The notes: generated by a model not told the origin, from the sequence alone. DNA of 64,000 nt from Streptococcus infantarius subsp. infantarius ATCC BAA-102 (GCF_000154985.1 NZ_DS572682.1:38101-102100); one strand, 5' to 3'. Shown: positions 28,337-39,015, counted from the stretch's first letter. Numbers and translations: made by a program.

Positions 28337-29164
28337 ATGAAAAAGACAAACCTTTTAACAGTAGCCTTTTTGGCGGTAGTTGCTTTGGTGCTTTCAGCTT
28401 GCTCAACTCAAACGCAATCTGGTGGTAAAAAGGTCATCAAAGTAGCGACTGATTCAGACACAGCACCATTTACTTATAAGGAAAATAAAGCCTTTAAAGG
28501 TTATGATATCGATGTGGTAAAAGCTATTTTCAAGGACTCAAAGGAATACAAAGTGGAGTTTGTGACAACAGCTTTTGATTCTATTTTGACGGGTGTGGAT
28601 GCAGACCGTTATCAAATTGCGGCAAATGATTTTAATTACAATGAAGAACGTGCGCAAAAATACCTTTTCTCAGATCCAATTTCACACTCCAATTATGCGA
28701 TTACGAGTGCTGAAGGGACAAGCTATGATAGTTTAGATGATTTATCGGGTAAAAAAACGGAAGTTATTTCAGGGTCAAATTACGCGCAAGTTTTGGAAAA
28801 ATGGAACAAGGATAATCCAGATAAAGAACCGATTAAAATCAAGTATGCTGCAAGCTCAACTGGATTAACGACACGTGTTCAACACATTGAAAATGGAACG
28901 ATTGATTTTATTCTTTATGATGCCATTTCATCAAATTATTTGATTGAAGACCAAGGCTTTAATTTAATAGTAACTAATGTTAAAGGTGAAATTGGTGGCG
29001 AAAACGACGGACTAGAATATCTCTTGTTTGCTGATACTAGTGAGGGTAAAGAACTGCAAGCATTCGTTAATAAACGTCTTAAAACTCTAAAAGAAGATGG
29101 AACGTTAACTGAATTAAGTCAAACTTACTTTGGTGGAGATTTCGTCTCATCTGTTAAATCTTAA
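28337..29164 (+). CDS. Amino-acid ABC transporter substrate-binding lipoprotein (probably cystine)
   Basis: 275 residues. A signal peptide ends in the lipobox LSAC (Cys at about residue 22), so the mature protein is a membrane-anchored lipoprotein. The rest is a family 3 solute-binding fold (VIKVATDSDTAPFTY, GYDIDVVKAI, GTIDFILYD). Best resemblance is to the TcyJ/TcyA-type cystine or polar amino-acid binding proteins, but specificity cannot be fixed by eye. First gene of a binding protein-permease-ATPase operon. Confidence 0.88.
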   Translation: MKKTNLLTVAFLAVVALVLSACSTQTQSGGKKVIKVATDSDTAPFTYKENKAFKGYDIDVVKAIFKDSKEYKVEFVTTAFDSILTGVDADRYQIAANDFNYNEERAQKYLFSDPISHSNYAITSAEGTSYDSLDDLSGKKTEVISGSNYAQVLEKWNKDNPDKEPIKIKYAASSTGLTTRVQHIENGTIDFILYDAISSNYLIEDQGFNLIVTNVKGEIGGENDGLEYLLFADTSEGKELQAFVNKRLKTLKEDGTLTELSQTYFGGDFVSSVKS

Positions 29165-29178
29165 AAGAAGGAGTATTC

Positions 29179-29982
29179 ATGTCTTTTACAATACTTACAA
29201 CTGGCTTATCTTGGTATGATAAGTTAGTTGAAAAAATTCCTGAAGGTCAGCTCTTTAGCTGGCGAGCGGTTTTTGATGCTATCCCTGATTTGCTGGGACA
29301 TTTGCCAACAACTCTTGGCTTGACTTTAGCAGGTGCTTTCTTTGGTTTGATTTTAGCTTTAGTCTTTGCTATTGTGAAAATCAATCGTCCTAAAGTTTTG
29401 TATCCTATTCAAGCTGTTTTTGTCAGTTTTTTACGTGGAACACCGATTTTGGTTCAGTTGATGCTGACTTATTACGGCATTCCACTCTTTTTAAAATTTC
29501 TTAAACTAAAATACGGATTTGACTGGAATATCAATGCCATTCCTGCATCGGTCTTTGCTGTGACAGCTTTTGCTTTTAATGAAGCTGCCTACACCAGTGA
29601 GACCATTCGTGCGGCCATTCAAGCTGTAAATGTTGGTGAAATCGAAGCTGCGCGTAGTCTTGGAATGACTTCGTTTCAAGTTTATCGCCGTGTGATTATT
29701 CCAAATGCTGCGGTGATTGCCACACCAACTTTGATTAATAGTTTAATTGGCTTAACTAAAGGAACATCACTAGCCTTTAATGCTGGAATTGTTGAAATTT
29801 TTGCCCAAGCTCAAATTTTAGGTGGGTCAGATTATCGTTACTTTGAACGATATATTTCGGTCGCTCTGGTTTACTGGATTATCAGTATTATTATCGAACA
29901 AATTGGGCGTTTAATTGAGAAAAAAATGACTATTGATACTCCAAAAATAAGCCAAGATACGATAACAGGAGACATTCGCTAA
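29179..29982 (+). CDS. Amino-acid ABC transporter permease
   Basis: 267 residues with about five membrane segments. The ATPase-contact EAA loop reads GEIEAARSLGMTSFQVYRRV, and SFLRGTPILVQLML is typical of polar amino-acid permeases of the HisM/TcyL type. It starts 14 bases after the binding protein and overlaps the ATPase gene by one base. Confidence 0.92.
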   Translation: MSFTILTTGLSWYDKLVEKIPEGQLFSWRAVFDAIPDLLGHLPTTLGLTLAGAFFGLILALVFAIVKINRPKVLYPIQAVFVSFLRGTPILVQLMLTYYGIPLFLKFLKLKYGFDWNINAIPASVFAVTAFAFNEAAYTSETIRAAIQAVNVGEIEAARSLGMTSFQVYRRVIIPNAAVIATPTLINSLIGLTKGTSLAFNAGIVEIFAQAQILGGSDYRYFERYISVALVYWIISIIIEQIGRLIEKKMTIDTPKISQDTITGDIR

Positions 29983-30725
29983 TGATTAAGATTACAAAAT
30001 TAACAAAAGCATTCTCTGGTCAGAAAGTTTTAGATGGTTTAGATGTGGCTATTAAAAAGGGTGAAGTTTTAGCTCTTGTCGGGGCATCTGGAGCGGGAAA
30101 ATCAACATTTTTACGTAGCTTAAATTATTTGGAACAAGCGGATTATGGTAGCATTGCTATCGATGATTTCAAAGTTGATTTTCAAAACATTACCAAAGAA
30201 GAAGTGCTTGAGTTGCGTCGAAAACTGGCCATGGTTTTTCAGCAATTTAACCTTTTTGAACGCCGTACCGCACTTGAAAATGTCAAAGAAGGCTTAAAGA
30301 TTGTCAAAAAACTATCAGATGTAGAGGCGACTAAGATTGCTAAAGAAGAATTAGCTAAAGTTGGGTTATCTGATCGTGAGAATCATTACCCAAGGCATTT
30401 ATCTGGTGGGCAAAAGCAGCGCGTGGCTTTAGCGAGAGCCCTTGCCATGAAACCTGATGTTCTTCTTTTAGATGAACCTACTTCTGCCCTTGATCCAGAG
30501 TTGGTCGGAGAAGTGGAAAAATCAATTGCAGATGCTGCAAAGGCAGGACAAACCATGATTTTGGTGAGCCATGATATGAATTTTGTTTATCAAGTGGCTG
30601 ATAAAGTTCTCTTTTTGGATAAGGGACGTATTCTTGAAGCTGGTCGACCAGAAGAGATTTTTAAACATCCCAAAGAAGCAAGAACCAAAGAATTCTTTGC
30701 AAATTATTCAAAAACGTATATTTAA
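29982..30725 (+). CDS. Amino-acid ABC transporter ATP-binding protein
   Basis: 247 residues. Walker A GASGAGKS, signature LSGGQKQR, Walker B DVLLLDEP and switch His in VSHDM are complete. Resembles TcyC/GlnQ-type ATPases of polar amino-acid importers. Start overlaps the permease stop. Confidence 0.93.
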   Translation: MIKITKLTKAFSGQKVLDGLDVAIKKGEVLALVGASGAGKSTFLRSLNYLEQADYGSIAIDDFKVDFQNITKEEVLELRRKLAMVFQQFNLFERRTALENVKEGLKIVKKLSDVEATKIAKEELAKVGLSDRENHYPRHLSGGQKQRVALARALAMKPDVLLLDEPTSALDPELVGEVEKSIADAAKAGQTMILVSHDMNFVYQVADKVLFLDKGRILEAGRPEEIFKHPKEARTKEFFANYSKTYI

Positions 30726-30736
30726 AGACACAGATT

Positions 30737-30745
30737 TGATATAAT
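30737..30745 (+). promoter_or_regulatory. Extended -10 promoter of the DUF4059 gene, set inside the upstream terminator region
   Basis: TGATATAAT (hexamer 30740-30745) lies immediately before the terminator stem (30749-30769). Its start point would fall inside the 5' arm, so the new transcript would not form the full hairpin. Confidence 0.5.
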
Positions 30746-30748
30746 AAG

Positions 30749-30774
30749 AGCTGAAAGTTTTTTTCAGCTTTTTT
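30749..30774 (+). terminator. Terminator of the amino-acid importer operon
   Basis: AGCTGAAA pairs with TTTCAGCT, followed by a T run. Confidence 0.8.
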
Positions 30775-30807
30775 AGAGCAAAATAGAATACGAGTGCAAG
30801 GTAAAAT

Positions 30808-31032
30808 ATGTTTTTAGAAATTTTTAGTCTCTATATTCAGGGATTACTTTTATCAATTATCAGTGTTTTTTTAGTTGGTATTTTTTGGAATTTTTGGCGA
30901 GCTAGACGCAAATATGATAAAACAGCCAAAGAACGCCAAGCTTTTTTATATGATATTTTGATGATATCTATTATGGTCATTCCAGTTCTTTCTTTTGCCT
31001 TTATGGCCATTTTATTGATGTTTAAAGCATAA
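30808..31032 (+). CDS. DUF4059 family small membrane protein
   Basis: 74 residues: two membrane helices (about residues 8-28 and 48-70) joined by a basic loop RARRKYDKTAKERQ. Matches the DUF4059 proteins found just before trxB in streptococci. Function unknown. AAGGT lies shortly before ATG 30808; trxB starts 66 bases after the stop. Confidence 0.8.
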   Translation: MFLEIFSLYIQGLLLSIISVFLVGIFWNFWRARRKYDKTAKERQAFLYDILMISIMVIPVLSFAFMAILLMFKA

Positions 31033-31098
31033 TAATTGTGTTTTAGAGATGAGCTTGATAGAATAGAAAAATAATCGATAAAACGAGGTAAAAAATAC

Positions 31099-32013
31099 AT
31101 GTACGATACATTAATTATTGGTTCAGGTCCTGCAGGGATGACTGCTGGGCTTTATGCCGCCCGTGCTAACTTGAAAATTGGTATTATTGAACAAGGTGCT
31201 CCTGGTGGGCAAATGAATAATACATCAGAAATTGAAAACTACCCAGGTTACGATCACATTTCTGGACCAGAATTGTCAATGAAAATGCACGCACCGCTTG
31301 AAAAATTTGGTGTGGAGAATATTTATGGTATCGTTAAAAGCATTGAAGATGCTGGTGATGTTAAGCGCGTCATCACTGAAGATGCTACTTATGAAGCTAA
31401 GACAATTATTTTGGCGACTGGTGCTAAAAACCGTTCCCTTGGCGTAGCTGGTGAAGAAGAGTACACAAGCCGTGGGGTGTCATACTGTGCAGTTTGTGAT
31501 GGAGCATTCTTCCGTAACCAAGATTTATTAGTTGTCGGTGGTGGTGACTCAGCTGTTGAAGAAGCTGGTTATTTAACACAATTTGCAAAATCAGTAACCA
31601 TTATTCATCGTCGCGATGAATTACGCGCACAAAAGATTTTGCAAGACCGTGCCTTTGCTAACGAGAAAATCAATTTCATCTGGGATTCCGTTGTTAAAGA
31701 AATCAAAGGAAATGATATCAAGGTTTCAGGTGTTGTTGTAGAAAATGTTAAAACTGGTGAAATCAGTGAACATGAGTTTGGTGGTATTTTCATCTACGTT
31801 GGTGTTGACCCAGTTTCAAAAATGGTTGAAGGACTTGGTATTACAGATGAAGCTGGTTGGGTTATTACAGATGACCACATGAAGACAGCTATTCCAGGTA
31901 TCTTTGCCATCGGTGATGTACGTAAGAAAGAACTCCGTCAAATCACAACAGCAGTTGGTGATGGTGCTATTGCTGGACAAGGTGTTTATCAATATATTGA
32001 AAATATGAAATAA
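31099..32013 (+). CDS. trxB: Thioredoxin-disulfide reductase
   Basis: 304 residues. FAD-binding GSGPAGMTAGLYAARA, redox-active CAVC (YCAVCDGAFF), NADPH-binding GGGDSAVEEA and the C-terminal GIFAIGDVR are all present. It reduces thioredoxin with NADPH. Follows DUF4059, as is common in streptococci. Confidence 0.96.
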   Translation: MYDTLIIGSGPAGMTAGLYAARANLKIGIIEQGAPGGQMNNTSEIENYPGYDHISGPELSMKMHAPLEKFGVENIYGIVKSIEDAGDVKRVITEDATYEAKTIILATGAKNRSLGVAGEEEYTSRGVSYCAVCDGAFFRNQDLLVVGGGDSAVEEAGYLTQFAKSVTIIHRRDELRAQKILQDRAFANEKINFIWDSVVKEIKGNDIKVSGVVVENVKTGEISEHEFGGIFIYVGVDPVSKMVEGLGITDEAGWVITDDHMKTAIPGIFAIGDVRKKELRQITTAVGDGAIAGQGVYQYIENMK

Positions 32014-32016
32014 CAG

Positions 32017-32044
32017 AAAACCGAGATTATTTCTCGGTTTTTTT
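32017..32044 (+). terminator. Terminator of trxB
   Basis: AAAACCGAGA pairs with TCTCGGTTTT and continues into T. Confidence 0.88.
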
Positions 32045-32150
32045 AGTGTCTGAAAAGGTAGAAAGATTGTGAAAAACTTTTCTGAAAGTCAGATTTTTTT
32101 CAAATCTTTGCGCAAAACCTCACAAAGTTTTAGCCAGTCTCTCGTAATTG

Positions 32151-32159
32151 TGCTATAAT
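32151..32159 (+). promoter_or_regulatory. Extended -10 promoter of pncB-nadE
   Basis: TGCTATAAT (hexamer 32154-32159), about 100 bases before the pncB start. The leader then forms a stem ATGCTAG (32186-32192) with CTAGCAT (32223-32229) enclosing a smaller GGTT/AACC hairpin. Confidence 0.6.
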
Positions 32160-32260
32160 ATGGGGGATAATTAATCTTTTGACAGATGCTAGCAGAGGTT
32201 GTTAAAACCAGATATGATAAGACTAGCATTGGGTCGATATTTTTAAAAAGGGGATACCAC

Positions 32261-33721
32261 ATGTATCAAGACGATAGTTTAACTCTCCACACGGATTTGT
32301 ATCAAATTAACATGATGCAAGTTTATTTCGATAAAGGCATTCACAACCGTAAAGCGGTTTTTGAAGTCTTTTTCCGTAAAGAACCATTTTCAAATGGCTA
32401 TGCTGTTTTTGCTGGTTTGCAACGTATGGTTGAATACATTAAAAACCTTCGTTTTACAGAAACAGATATTGCTTACTTAGAAGATTTAGGTTATCCAGCT
32501 GATTTCATCGCTTATTTGAAAGATTTTAAATTAGAATTAACCATTCGTTCAGCTCAAGAAGGTGACCTTGTTTTCGCTAATGAACCAATCGTCCAAGTGG
32601 AAGGACCTTTGGCACAATGTCAATTGGTTGAAACAGCTTTGCTTAACATCGTAAACTTCCAAACGTTGATTGCCACAAAAGCTGCTCGTATTCGTTCAGT
32701 TATTAATGACGAACCATTGTTAGAATTCGGTAGCCGTCGTGCCCAAGAAATGGATGCAGCAATTTGGGGAACACGTGCTGCTGTAATCGGTGGTGCTAAT
32801 GCCACATCAAATGTTCGTGCTGGTAAAATATTTGATATTCCAGTGTCAGGAACACATGCACATGCTCTTGTTCAAGCTTACGGAGATGACTATGAAGCCT
32901 TCATGGCTTACGCAGGCACTCACAAAGATTGCGTCTTTTTGGTTGATACTTATGATACACTTCGTTTGGGTGTTCCAGCAGCTATTCGTGTAGCCAATGA
33001 ACTTGGCGACAAGATTAACTTCCTTGGAGTTCGTATTGACTCTGGTGATATGGCTTACTTGTCTAAAAAAATCCGCGAACAATTGGATGCTGCAGGTTAC
33101 CCAGATGCTAAAATTTACGCTTCAAATGATTTGGATGAAAATACCATTCTTAACCTTAAAATGCAAAAAGCCAAAATTGACGTTTGGGGTGTTGGTACAA
33201 AACTTATCACAGCTTATGACCAACCAGCTCTTGGTGCTGTTTACAAAATTGTCTCAATCGAAGATGAAAACGGTGTAATGCAAGACACTATCAAATTGTC
33301 TAACAACGCTGAAAAAGTGTCTACCCCAGGTAAAAAACAAGTTTGGCGCATCACAAGTCGCGAAAGAAATAAAACAGAAGGTGATTACATCACTTTCACT
33401 GATACAGACGTTAACCAACTTGATGAAGTTTACATGTTCCACCCAACATACACTTACATCAATAAGACAGTAAAAGATTTCAAAGCTGTTCCTCTCCTTG
33501 TTGATATCTTTGATAAAGGTGAATTGGTTTACGATTTACCAACACTTGCTGAAATCCAAGATTATGCTCGCAAAGAGTACGACAAACTTTGGGACGAATA
33601 CAAACGTCTACTTAACCCACAAGATTATCCAGTTGACTTGTCACAAGAAGTTTGGCAAAACAAAATGGATCTTATCGACCGTATTCGCAAAGAAGCTCAA
33701 CAAAAAGGAGAAGTTAAGTAA
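32261..33721 (+). CDS. pncB: Nicotinate phosphoribosyltransferase
   Basis: 486 residues from ATG 32261, preceded by AAAGGGGA. It converts nicotinate plus PRPP to nicotinate mononucleotide (ATP-dependent) in NAD salvage. Family segments [45 protein letters not shown] and IRIDSGD-like [13 protein letters not shown] are seen. Its stop overlaps nadE (TAATG), so salvage and the last NAD step are co-translated. Confidence 0.95.
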   Translation: MYQDDSLTLHTDLYQINMMQVYFDKGIHNRKAVFEVFFRKEPFSNGYAVFAGLQRMVEYIKNLRFTETDIAYLEDLGYPADFIAYLKDFKLELTIRSAQEGDLVFANEPIVQVEGPLAQCQLVETALLNIVNFQTLIATKAARIRSVINDEPLLEFGSRRAQEMDAAIWGTRAAVIGGANATSNVRAGKIFDIPVSGTHAHALVQAYGDDYEAFMAYAGTHKDCVFLVDTYDTLRLGVPAAIRVANELGDKINFLGVRIDSGDMAYLSKKIREQLDAAGYPDAKIYASNDLDENTILNLKMQKAKIDVWGVGTKLITAYDQPALGAVYKIVSIEDENGVMQDTIKLSNNAEKVSTPGKKQVWRITSRERNKTEGDYITFTDTDVNQLDEVYMFHPTYTYINKTVKDFKAVPLLVDIFDKGELVYDLPTLAEIQDYARKEYDKLWDEYKRLLNPQDYPVDLSQEVWQNKMDLIDRIRKEAQQKGEVK

Positions 33722-34545
33722 TGACATTACAAGAAAAAATCATTGCTGAATTAGGTGTTAAACCAAGTATTGACCCTAAAGAAGAAATCCGTGTGTCTGT
33801 TGATTTCTTGAAAGATTACATGAAAAAACACTCTTTCTTGAAATCTTATGTGCTTGGTATTTCTGGTGGTCAAGATTCTAGCTTGACAGGACGTTTGGCA
33901 CAAATCGCTATGGAAGAATTGCGTGCTGAAACTGGTGATGACAGCTACAAATTCATCGCAGTTCGTTTGCCATACGGTGTTCAAGCTGACGAAGAAGATG
34001 CACAACGTGCGCTTAAATTCATCAAACCAGATGTTAGCATTGCTGTAAACATCAAAGAAGCGGTTGATGGACAAGTTCATGAACTTGAAAAAGCAGGAAT
34101 TGACGTTTCTGACTTTAACAAAGGGAACATCAAAGCTCGTCAACGTATGATTACTCAATACGCTGTAGCAGGTGCAAATAGCGGTGCTGTTATCGGTACT
34201 GACCACGCTGCAGAAAACATCACTGGATTCTTTACAAAATTTGGTGATGGTGGTGCTGACGTGATTCCACTTTATCGCCTTAACAAACGTCAAGGTAAAC
34301 AATTATTGGCAGAGCTTGGTGCTGACCCAGCTATCTACGAAAAAATTCCAACAGCTGATTTGGAAGAAAACCGTCCAGGTATCGCTGATGAAGTGGCATT
34401 AGGCGTTACTTACAACGATATTGATGATTATCTTGAAGGTAAAACAGTTTCAGCAGAAGCACAAGCTAAAATCGAAAACTGGTGGAATAAAACAGAACAC
34501 AAACGTCACTTGCCAATCACAGTATTTGACGATTTCTGGAAATAA
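33721..34545 (+). CDS. nadE: NH3-dependent NAD+ synthetase
   Basis: 274 residues, the short ammonia-using form without a glutaminase domain. The ATP-pyrophosphatase P-loop SGGQDSSL and the [22 protein letters not shown] segment are diagnostic. It amidates deamido-NAD to NAD. AAAGGAG lies inside the pncB end. Followed by a terminator. Confidence 0.97.
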   Translation: MTLQEKIIAELGVKPSIDPKEEIRVSVDFLKDYMKKHSFLKSYVLGISGGQDSSLTGRLAQIAMEELRAETGDDSYKFIAVRLPYGVQADEEDAQRALKFIKPDVSIAVNIKEAVDGQVHELEKAGIDVSDFNKGNIKARQRMITQYAVAGANSGAVIGTDHAAENITGFFTKFGDGGADVIPLYRLNKRQGKQLLAELGADPAIYEKIPTADLEENRPGIADEVALGVTYNDIDDYLEGKTVSAEAQAKIENWWNKTEHKRHLPITVFDDFWK

Positions 34546-34556
34546 ATTTCAAAATC

Positions 34557-34580
34557 AAAAAGCCCTATTTGGGCTTTTTT
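34557..34580 (+). terminator. Terminator of pncB-nadE
   Basis: AAAAAGCCC pairs with GGGCTTTTT and a T follows. Confidence 0.88.
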
Positions 34581-34676
34581 GTTTGGTTTTAGTATTATTA
34601 TTTGAAGATTCTGACATATACTGTTATGAAAGTTTACGCATTTTTTTGAAAGTTTTAAAAAGTTCTACAATTTCTC

Positions 34677-34704
34677 TTGAAAAATGCTTAATAAGCGTTA
34701 TAAT
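34677..34704 (+). promoter_or_regulatory. pepC promoter
   Basis: TTGAAA (34677-34682), 16 bases, TATAAT (34699-34704), 69 bases before the start. Confidence 0.65.
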
Positions 34705-34773
34705 GGTTATTAGTTAAGTTAGGTTAAGTCAGAAAATATTACATGAGAACTTAGCCACATTATAGGAGGAATT

Positions 34774-36111
34774 ATGTCAGAATTATCATCAACATTTACT
34801 GATAAGCTATTTACTGACTTTCAAGCTGATAGCAAATTGCGTGCTGTTGAAAATGCTGTAACTCACAATGGATTGTTAAAATCACTTGAAACACGTCAAA
34901 GTGAAATGGAAAACGACCACGCTTTTTCAATTGATTTAACAAAAGATAAAGTTGCTAACCAAAAAGCTTCAGGTCGTTGCTGGATGTTTGCAGCTCTTAA
35001 TACTTTCCGTCATAAAATGATCTCAGACCTTAACTTGGAAAACTTCGAACTTTCTCAAGCGCACACATTCTTCTGGGACAAATACGAAAAATCAAACTGG
35101 TTCTTAGAACAAGTTATTGCAACTGCTGACCAAGAACTTGGTAGCCGTAAAGTAAAATTCTTACTTGATGTGCCACAACAAGATGGTGGTCAATGGGATA
35201 TGGTTGTTGCTCTTTTTGAAAAATACGGTGTTGTGCCCAAAGCTGCTTACCCAGAATCAATTTCATCAAGCAACAGTCGTGAATTGAACCAATACCTTAA
35301 CAAATTGTTGCGTCAAGATGCACAAATTTTGCGTGAAGCAATTGCAGCAGGTGCTGATGACAAAGCTGTTCAAACTAAAAAAGAAGCTTTTCTTCAAGAA
35401 GTCTTCAATTTCTTAGCTATTAATCTTGGCTTGCCACCACGTACATTTGATTTTGCTTACCGTGATAAAGACAATAACTATCATTCAGATAAAAATATCA
35501 CACCACAAGAATTCTTCAAAAAATATGTTGGTTTAGATCTTTCTGAATACGTATCAGTTATCAATGCCCCAACAGCTGATAAACCTTATGGTAAATCATA
35601 CACTGTTGAAATGCTTGGTAACGTGGTTGGTAGCCGTGATGTTCGTTACATCAACCTTGATATGGAACGTTTCAAAGAATTGGCTATTGCTCAAATGCAA
35701 GCTGGTGAAACTGTTTGGTTTGGTTCTGATGTTGGCCAAATTTCAGACCGCCAAAAAGGTATCATGGCAACAAATGTTTACGATTTTGAAACAGCTATGG
35801 ATATAAACTTCACACAAGATAAAGCAGGTCGTCTTGATTACAGCGAAAGCTTGATGACACACGCTATGGTTCTTACAGGTGTTGATTTGGATGAAAATGG
35901 CAAATCTCTTAAATGGAAAGTTGAAAATTCATGGGGAGATAAAGTTGGTAACAAAGGTTACTTTGTTGCTTCTGATGCTTGGATGGATGAATTCACTTAC
36001 CAAATCGTGGTACGTAAAGAATTCTTGACAGCAGAAGAACGCGCTGCTTATGAAGCTGAACCAATCGTTCTTGCACCTTGGGATCCAATGGGAGCTCTTG
36101 CAAGCAAATAA
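34774..36111 (+). CDS. pepC: Aminopeptidase C (bleomycin hydrolase family)
   Basis: 445 residues, normal for PepC. Papain-type catalytic residues are visible: Cys in GRCWMFAALN, His in THAMVLTG and Asn in VENSWGDK. A cytoplasmic hexameric cysteine peptidase removing N-terminal residues from peptides. Strong AGGAGGA before ATG 34774. Single gene between its promoter and terminator. Confidence 0.97.
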   Translation: MSELSSTFTDKLFTDFQADSKLRAVENAVTHNGLLKSLETRQSEMENDHAFSIDLTKDKVANQKASGRCWMFAALNTFRHKMISDLNLENFELSQAHTFFWDKYEKSNWFLEQVIATADQELGSRKVKFLLDVPQQDGGQWDMVVALFEKYGVVPKAAYPESISSSNSRELNQYLNKLLRQDAQILREAIAAGADDKAVQTKKEAFLQEVFNFLAINLGLPPRTFDFAYRDKDNNYHSDKNITPQEFFKKYVGLDLSEYVSVINAPTADKPYGKSYTVEMLGNVVGSRDVRYINLDMERFKELAIAQMQAGETVWFGSDVGQISDRQKGIMATNVYDFETAMDINFTQDKAGRLDYSESLMTHAMVLTGVDLDENGKSLKWKVENSWGDKVGNKGYFVASDAWMDEFTYQIVVRKEFLTAEERAAYEAEPIVLAPWDPMGALASK

Positions 36112-36120
36112 TATAAAACT

Positions 36121-36154
36121 AAAAATGTTAGCTGGTATCAGCTAACGTTTTTTT
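36121..36154 (+). terminator. Terminator of pepC
   Basis: AAAATGTTAGCTG pairs with CAGCTAACGTTTT (one G-T pair) and is followed by T. Confidence 0.85.
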
Positions 36155-36162
36155 GGCACAAT

Positions 36163-36196
36163 AAAATCACCTCTGACTAAGCAGAGGTGATTTTTT
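36163..36196. terminator. Bidirectional terminator, mainly for pbp1a on the minus strand
   Basis: AAAATCACCTCTG pairs with CAGAGGTGATTTT, with A/T runs on both sides. Confidence 0.85.
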
Positions 36197-36197
36197 A

Positions 36198-38420
36198 TTA
36201 TTCGTTACCTTCAGTGCTGCTGTTAGTATCAGTAGATTCGCTGCTTTCTGAGCTAGCTTCTTTTGATGAAGTATCTTCGCTAGATGATTGACTAGATGAT
36301 TGACTAGATGAAGCTTCTTCAGAAGAGCTTGAACCATAGATGTTGCTATAGACTGAGCTTGATGATGGTGAATAAGTGTAATTGCTTGAGCCGCTTAAGT
36401 AAGCATAGCCGCCGCTTGTGTAAACACCTTTAGGAACTTCAAAGTCTTCGCTTCCGCTACCATATTTTTCGTTGAGGTAGCTTTGCATAGCTTTGTAAAC
36501 ATCAGCTGCAACGTTTAGACCGTTACCGTAAATTGGTGTCATACGGTTTTTGTAACCTGTCCAAACAGCCATTGAGTACTGTGGTGTGTATCCGACAAAC
36601 ATTTCATCAGGAGCCATTGTTCCGACAGCACTGTTGTAAATGCCTGTTGATTCTTCGATTTCAGCAAGTTCATCATCTGAGTAGTTTGATGTACCTGTTT
36701 TACCAGCTTGGTAGATACCTGGGAGAGCAGCTCTCGTACCAGTACCGTATGTCAAAACAGTTTTCATCATTGAAGTCATCAAGTAAGCTGTTGTTTCTTT
36801 CATTGCACGGCTACCAGATGCGCTAAATGACTTACTTGTACCATCGTTGAATTCGATTTTGTTGACATATTGTGGTTCGTAGTAGATTCCACCGTTAGCA
36901 AATGCGGCATAGGCAGCAGCCATTTTTTCACTACTTGCGCCGTATTTTTGGCTAGAATCACTTGTTGAACTTGAAATAGCATTTGAGTAGTAAAGTTGTG
37001 GGTAGTAAATACCAAGACCTTCCAAGAATGATTTAGCTTTATTTAAGCCGACAGATTCAAGGGCTCTAACCGCTGGCACGTTACGTGATTGTTGGATAGC
37101 GGTTTGAATGGTCATGTTACCGTAGTATTGACGGTCCCAGTTATAAATTTGAGTTGAAGTGCCTGGCCAGTAGTATTTGCTATCGCTAGTGACAGCAGCA
37201 GTACTTGTGTAGATACCATTTTCAATCGCTGGAGCGTAGTCTGTGATTGGTTTCATTGTAGAACCCCAGTCACGGTCAGTTAGAACGGCTTGATTAGTTC
37301 CGAGTGAAACGGTTGTATCTTGGTTACGTGAACCAAGTTGAGCAATAACTTTACCAGTGCTTACGTCAACAACAGTTGAGGCAACTTGTAAGTCTGTATC
37401 TGGATAATAGACGTAAGAGTCAGTGTTGTAGATGTCCCAGAGGTATTTTTGAGCTTCTGTATCAACGTTTGTGTAAACTTTCAAACCAGCTGAGTAGATA
37501 TCTTGACCAGTTTTTTCGCTTACTTCTTGGATAACTTCTTTGATGTAGTTATCAAAATAAGGTTCATAACTTGTTGATTCAGTTAGTGTTTGCAGACCAT
37601 CTGTGATTGGAGTAGCACGAGCTGTATCGTATTCAGATTTTGTAATGTTACCATCTTCATACATTTCAGCAAGAACAGTATCACGACGATTTTGAGCAGC
37701 TTCTGGATTTGTGTAAGGATCATATTGACTTGGTGCTTGAGGAATACCAGCAAGTAAAGCCAACTGTGCAATAGACAAATCTTTCAAATCTTTACCGTAG
37801 TAAGATTTAGCTGCTGTTAGCATACCATAGTTACCGTTACCCATGTACACTTTGTTAATGTAGAAGGTAAGAATTTCTTCTTTGGTATACTTACGTTCCA
37901 TTTGAAGAGCTAGCCAAGCTTCTTGAGCTTTACGTTTCAAGGTTTGGTCAGATTCACTTGTTGAGAAGTAAGCTAATTTGATTAACTGTTGGTCAAGTGT
38001 TGAACCACCTTGTGTGCTAGAACTTGTAAAGTTATTTAGCGCTGCTCCGAGGATACGGTAAACATCGATACCACGGTGTTTGAAGAAACGTTTATCTTCG
38101 ATAGAAGTCACTGCATTAACTAAGTTCAATGGAATACTGTTAGCTGATACGCTCTCACGTTTTTCAGAACCCAAGTCAGCAATTAAGGTTCCGTTGGTAT
38201 CATAAATCAGACTTGAGTTAGTTGATGATAATTTAGCCGCTGTTAGTTTTGGTGTGCTGCTAACATAGAATGCAAAGATTGAGCCACCAATTAGAAAACC
38301 AGCAACAACCAAAGACATCATAGTGATTAAACCGTATTTTAGCACCTTAAGAGCAGTTGCTTTAGCTGCAGGATTACTTGTTCGTCTGTATTTTGTTGTT
38401 TTCTTTTTAATTGTGATCAC
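36198..38420 (-). CDS. pbp1a: Penicillin-binding protein 1A (bifunctional glycosyltransferase/transpeptidase)
   Basis: 740 residues. N-terminal membrane helix, family 51 glycosyltransferase with the catalytic [10 protein letters not shown] and [12 protein letters not shown] motifs, then the transpeptidase with STMK (DWGSTMKPI), SRN (QQSRNVPA) and KTGT (AGKTGTSNY). The last 70 or so residues are Ser/Glu/Thr-rich low-complexity sequence containing a 12-base tandem repeat. It polymerises and crosslinks peptidoglycan at the septum and periphery. The start is taken as GTG 38420, which overlaps recU by 14 bases; a later start is possible. Confidence 0.96.
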   Translation of the reverse strand: MITIKKKTTKYRRTSNPAAKATALKVLKYGLITMMSLVVAGFLIGGSIFAFYVSSTPKLTAAKLSSTNSSLIYDTNGTLIADLGSEKRESVSANSIPLNLVNAVTSIEDKRFFKHRGIDVYRILGAALNNFTSSSTQGGSTLDQQLIKLAYFSTSESDQTLKRKAQEAWLALQMERKYTKEEILTFYINKVYMGNGNYGMLTAAKSYYGKDLKDLSIAQLALLAGIPQAPSQYDPYTNPEAAQNRRDTVLAEMYEDGNITKSEYDTARATPITDGLQTLTESTSYEPYFDNYIKEVIQEVSEKTGQDIYSAGLKVYTNVDTEAQKYLWDIYNTDSYVYYPDTDLQVASTVVDVSTGKVIAQLGSRNQDTTVSLGTNQAVLTDRDWGSTMKPITDYAPAIENGIYTSTAAVTSDSKYYWPGTSTQIYNWDRQYYGNMTIQTAIQQSRNVPAVRALESVGLNKAKSFLEGLGIYYPQLYYSNAISSSTSDSSQKYGASSEKMAAAYAAFANGGIYYEPQYVNKIEFNDGTSKSFSASGSRAMKETTAYLMTSMMKTVLTYGTGTRAALPGIYQAGKTGTSNYSDDELAEIEESTGIYNSAVGTMAPDEMFVGYTPQYSMAVWTGYKNRMTPIYGNGLNVAADVYKAMQSYLNEKYGSGSEDFEVPKGVYTSGGYAYLSGSSNYTYSPSSSSVYSNIYGSSSSEEASSSQSSSQSSSEDTSSKEASSESSESTDTNSSTEGNE

Positions 38421-39015
38421 CGCCTAATATTTTTTGATCGATAATGTCCAAATAAGGAACTTGAGGGAGTGAACTTGTTGTCACCATATACCCATTTTTT
38501 CTGATATAATCAAGTGGCATGGATTTGGTGCCGAGGTTGATTTGGTAAAAGTCTACTAGAGCGCTAGCAGGTAAGAAATAAGTTTCCTTAAGTGTCGAAA
38601 AGTGAAGTAGTATAAAGCAGATGCCGTCTTGCTTTAAGACATGTTCCATGTGCTCAATCTGGTGAGCGTGGAAGTTTTTTAAGGGCATGGAAGTCTTTTG
38701 TCGCGTTTCTTTCGCTTCAAAGTCAATGTAGCGTCCTTTGTAGACACCAGAATAATCGGTCGTGGATGCTTGGCGAAAGTAAGCTTCTACAATTTTGGCA
38801 CGGCTTCTTTTGGGATAATCAACTTTTACAATTTGAATTGGGGTTGGTTTTTTGTGAACGACAGCAATATCACGAGATAAATAGTAATTATTAGTTTCAT
38901 TGATTGCTGCTTCAAAACTCATCCCACGATTAGCAAAGTTAATCGTTGATTTTGTGTTCTTCCTAGAAGCTGGGGCTGCTTGTTTTCGAATAAGATGATG
39001 AGGGTAATTAACCAT
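38407..39015 (-). CDS. recU: Holliday junction resolvase RecU
   Basis: 202 residues from the ATG at 39015, chosen because AGGAG precedes it and VNYPHH is the usual start; an in-frame ATG lies at 39033. RecU signatures [51 protein letters not shown] (nuclease core with the catalytic Asp/Glu) and [10 protein letters not shown] are present. It cuts Holliday junctions in recombinational repair. The recU-pbp1a pair is conserved in Firmicutes. Confidence 0.95.
   Translation of the reverse strand: MVNYPHHLIRKQAAPASRKNTKSTINFANRGMSFEAAINETNNYYLSRDIAVVHKKPTPIQIVKVDYPKRSRAKIVEAYFRQASTTDYSGVYKGRYIDFEAKETRQKTSMPLKNFHAHQIEHMEHVLKQDGICFILLHFSTLKETYFLPASALVDFYQINLGTKSMPLDYIRKNGYMVTTSSLPQVPYLDIIDQKILGGDHN

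Noticed and set aside
33751-34302. 183-codon minus-strand frame opposite nadE
   Set aside because: Shadow of a strongly codon-biased gene; Phe/Val/Thr-rich composition without any motif.
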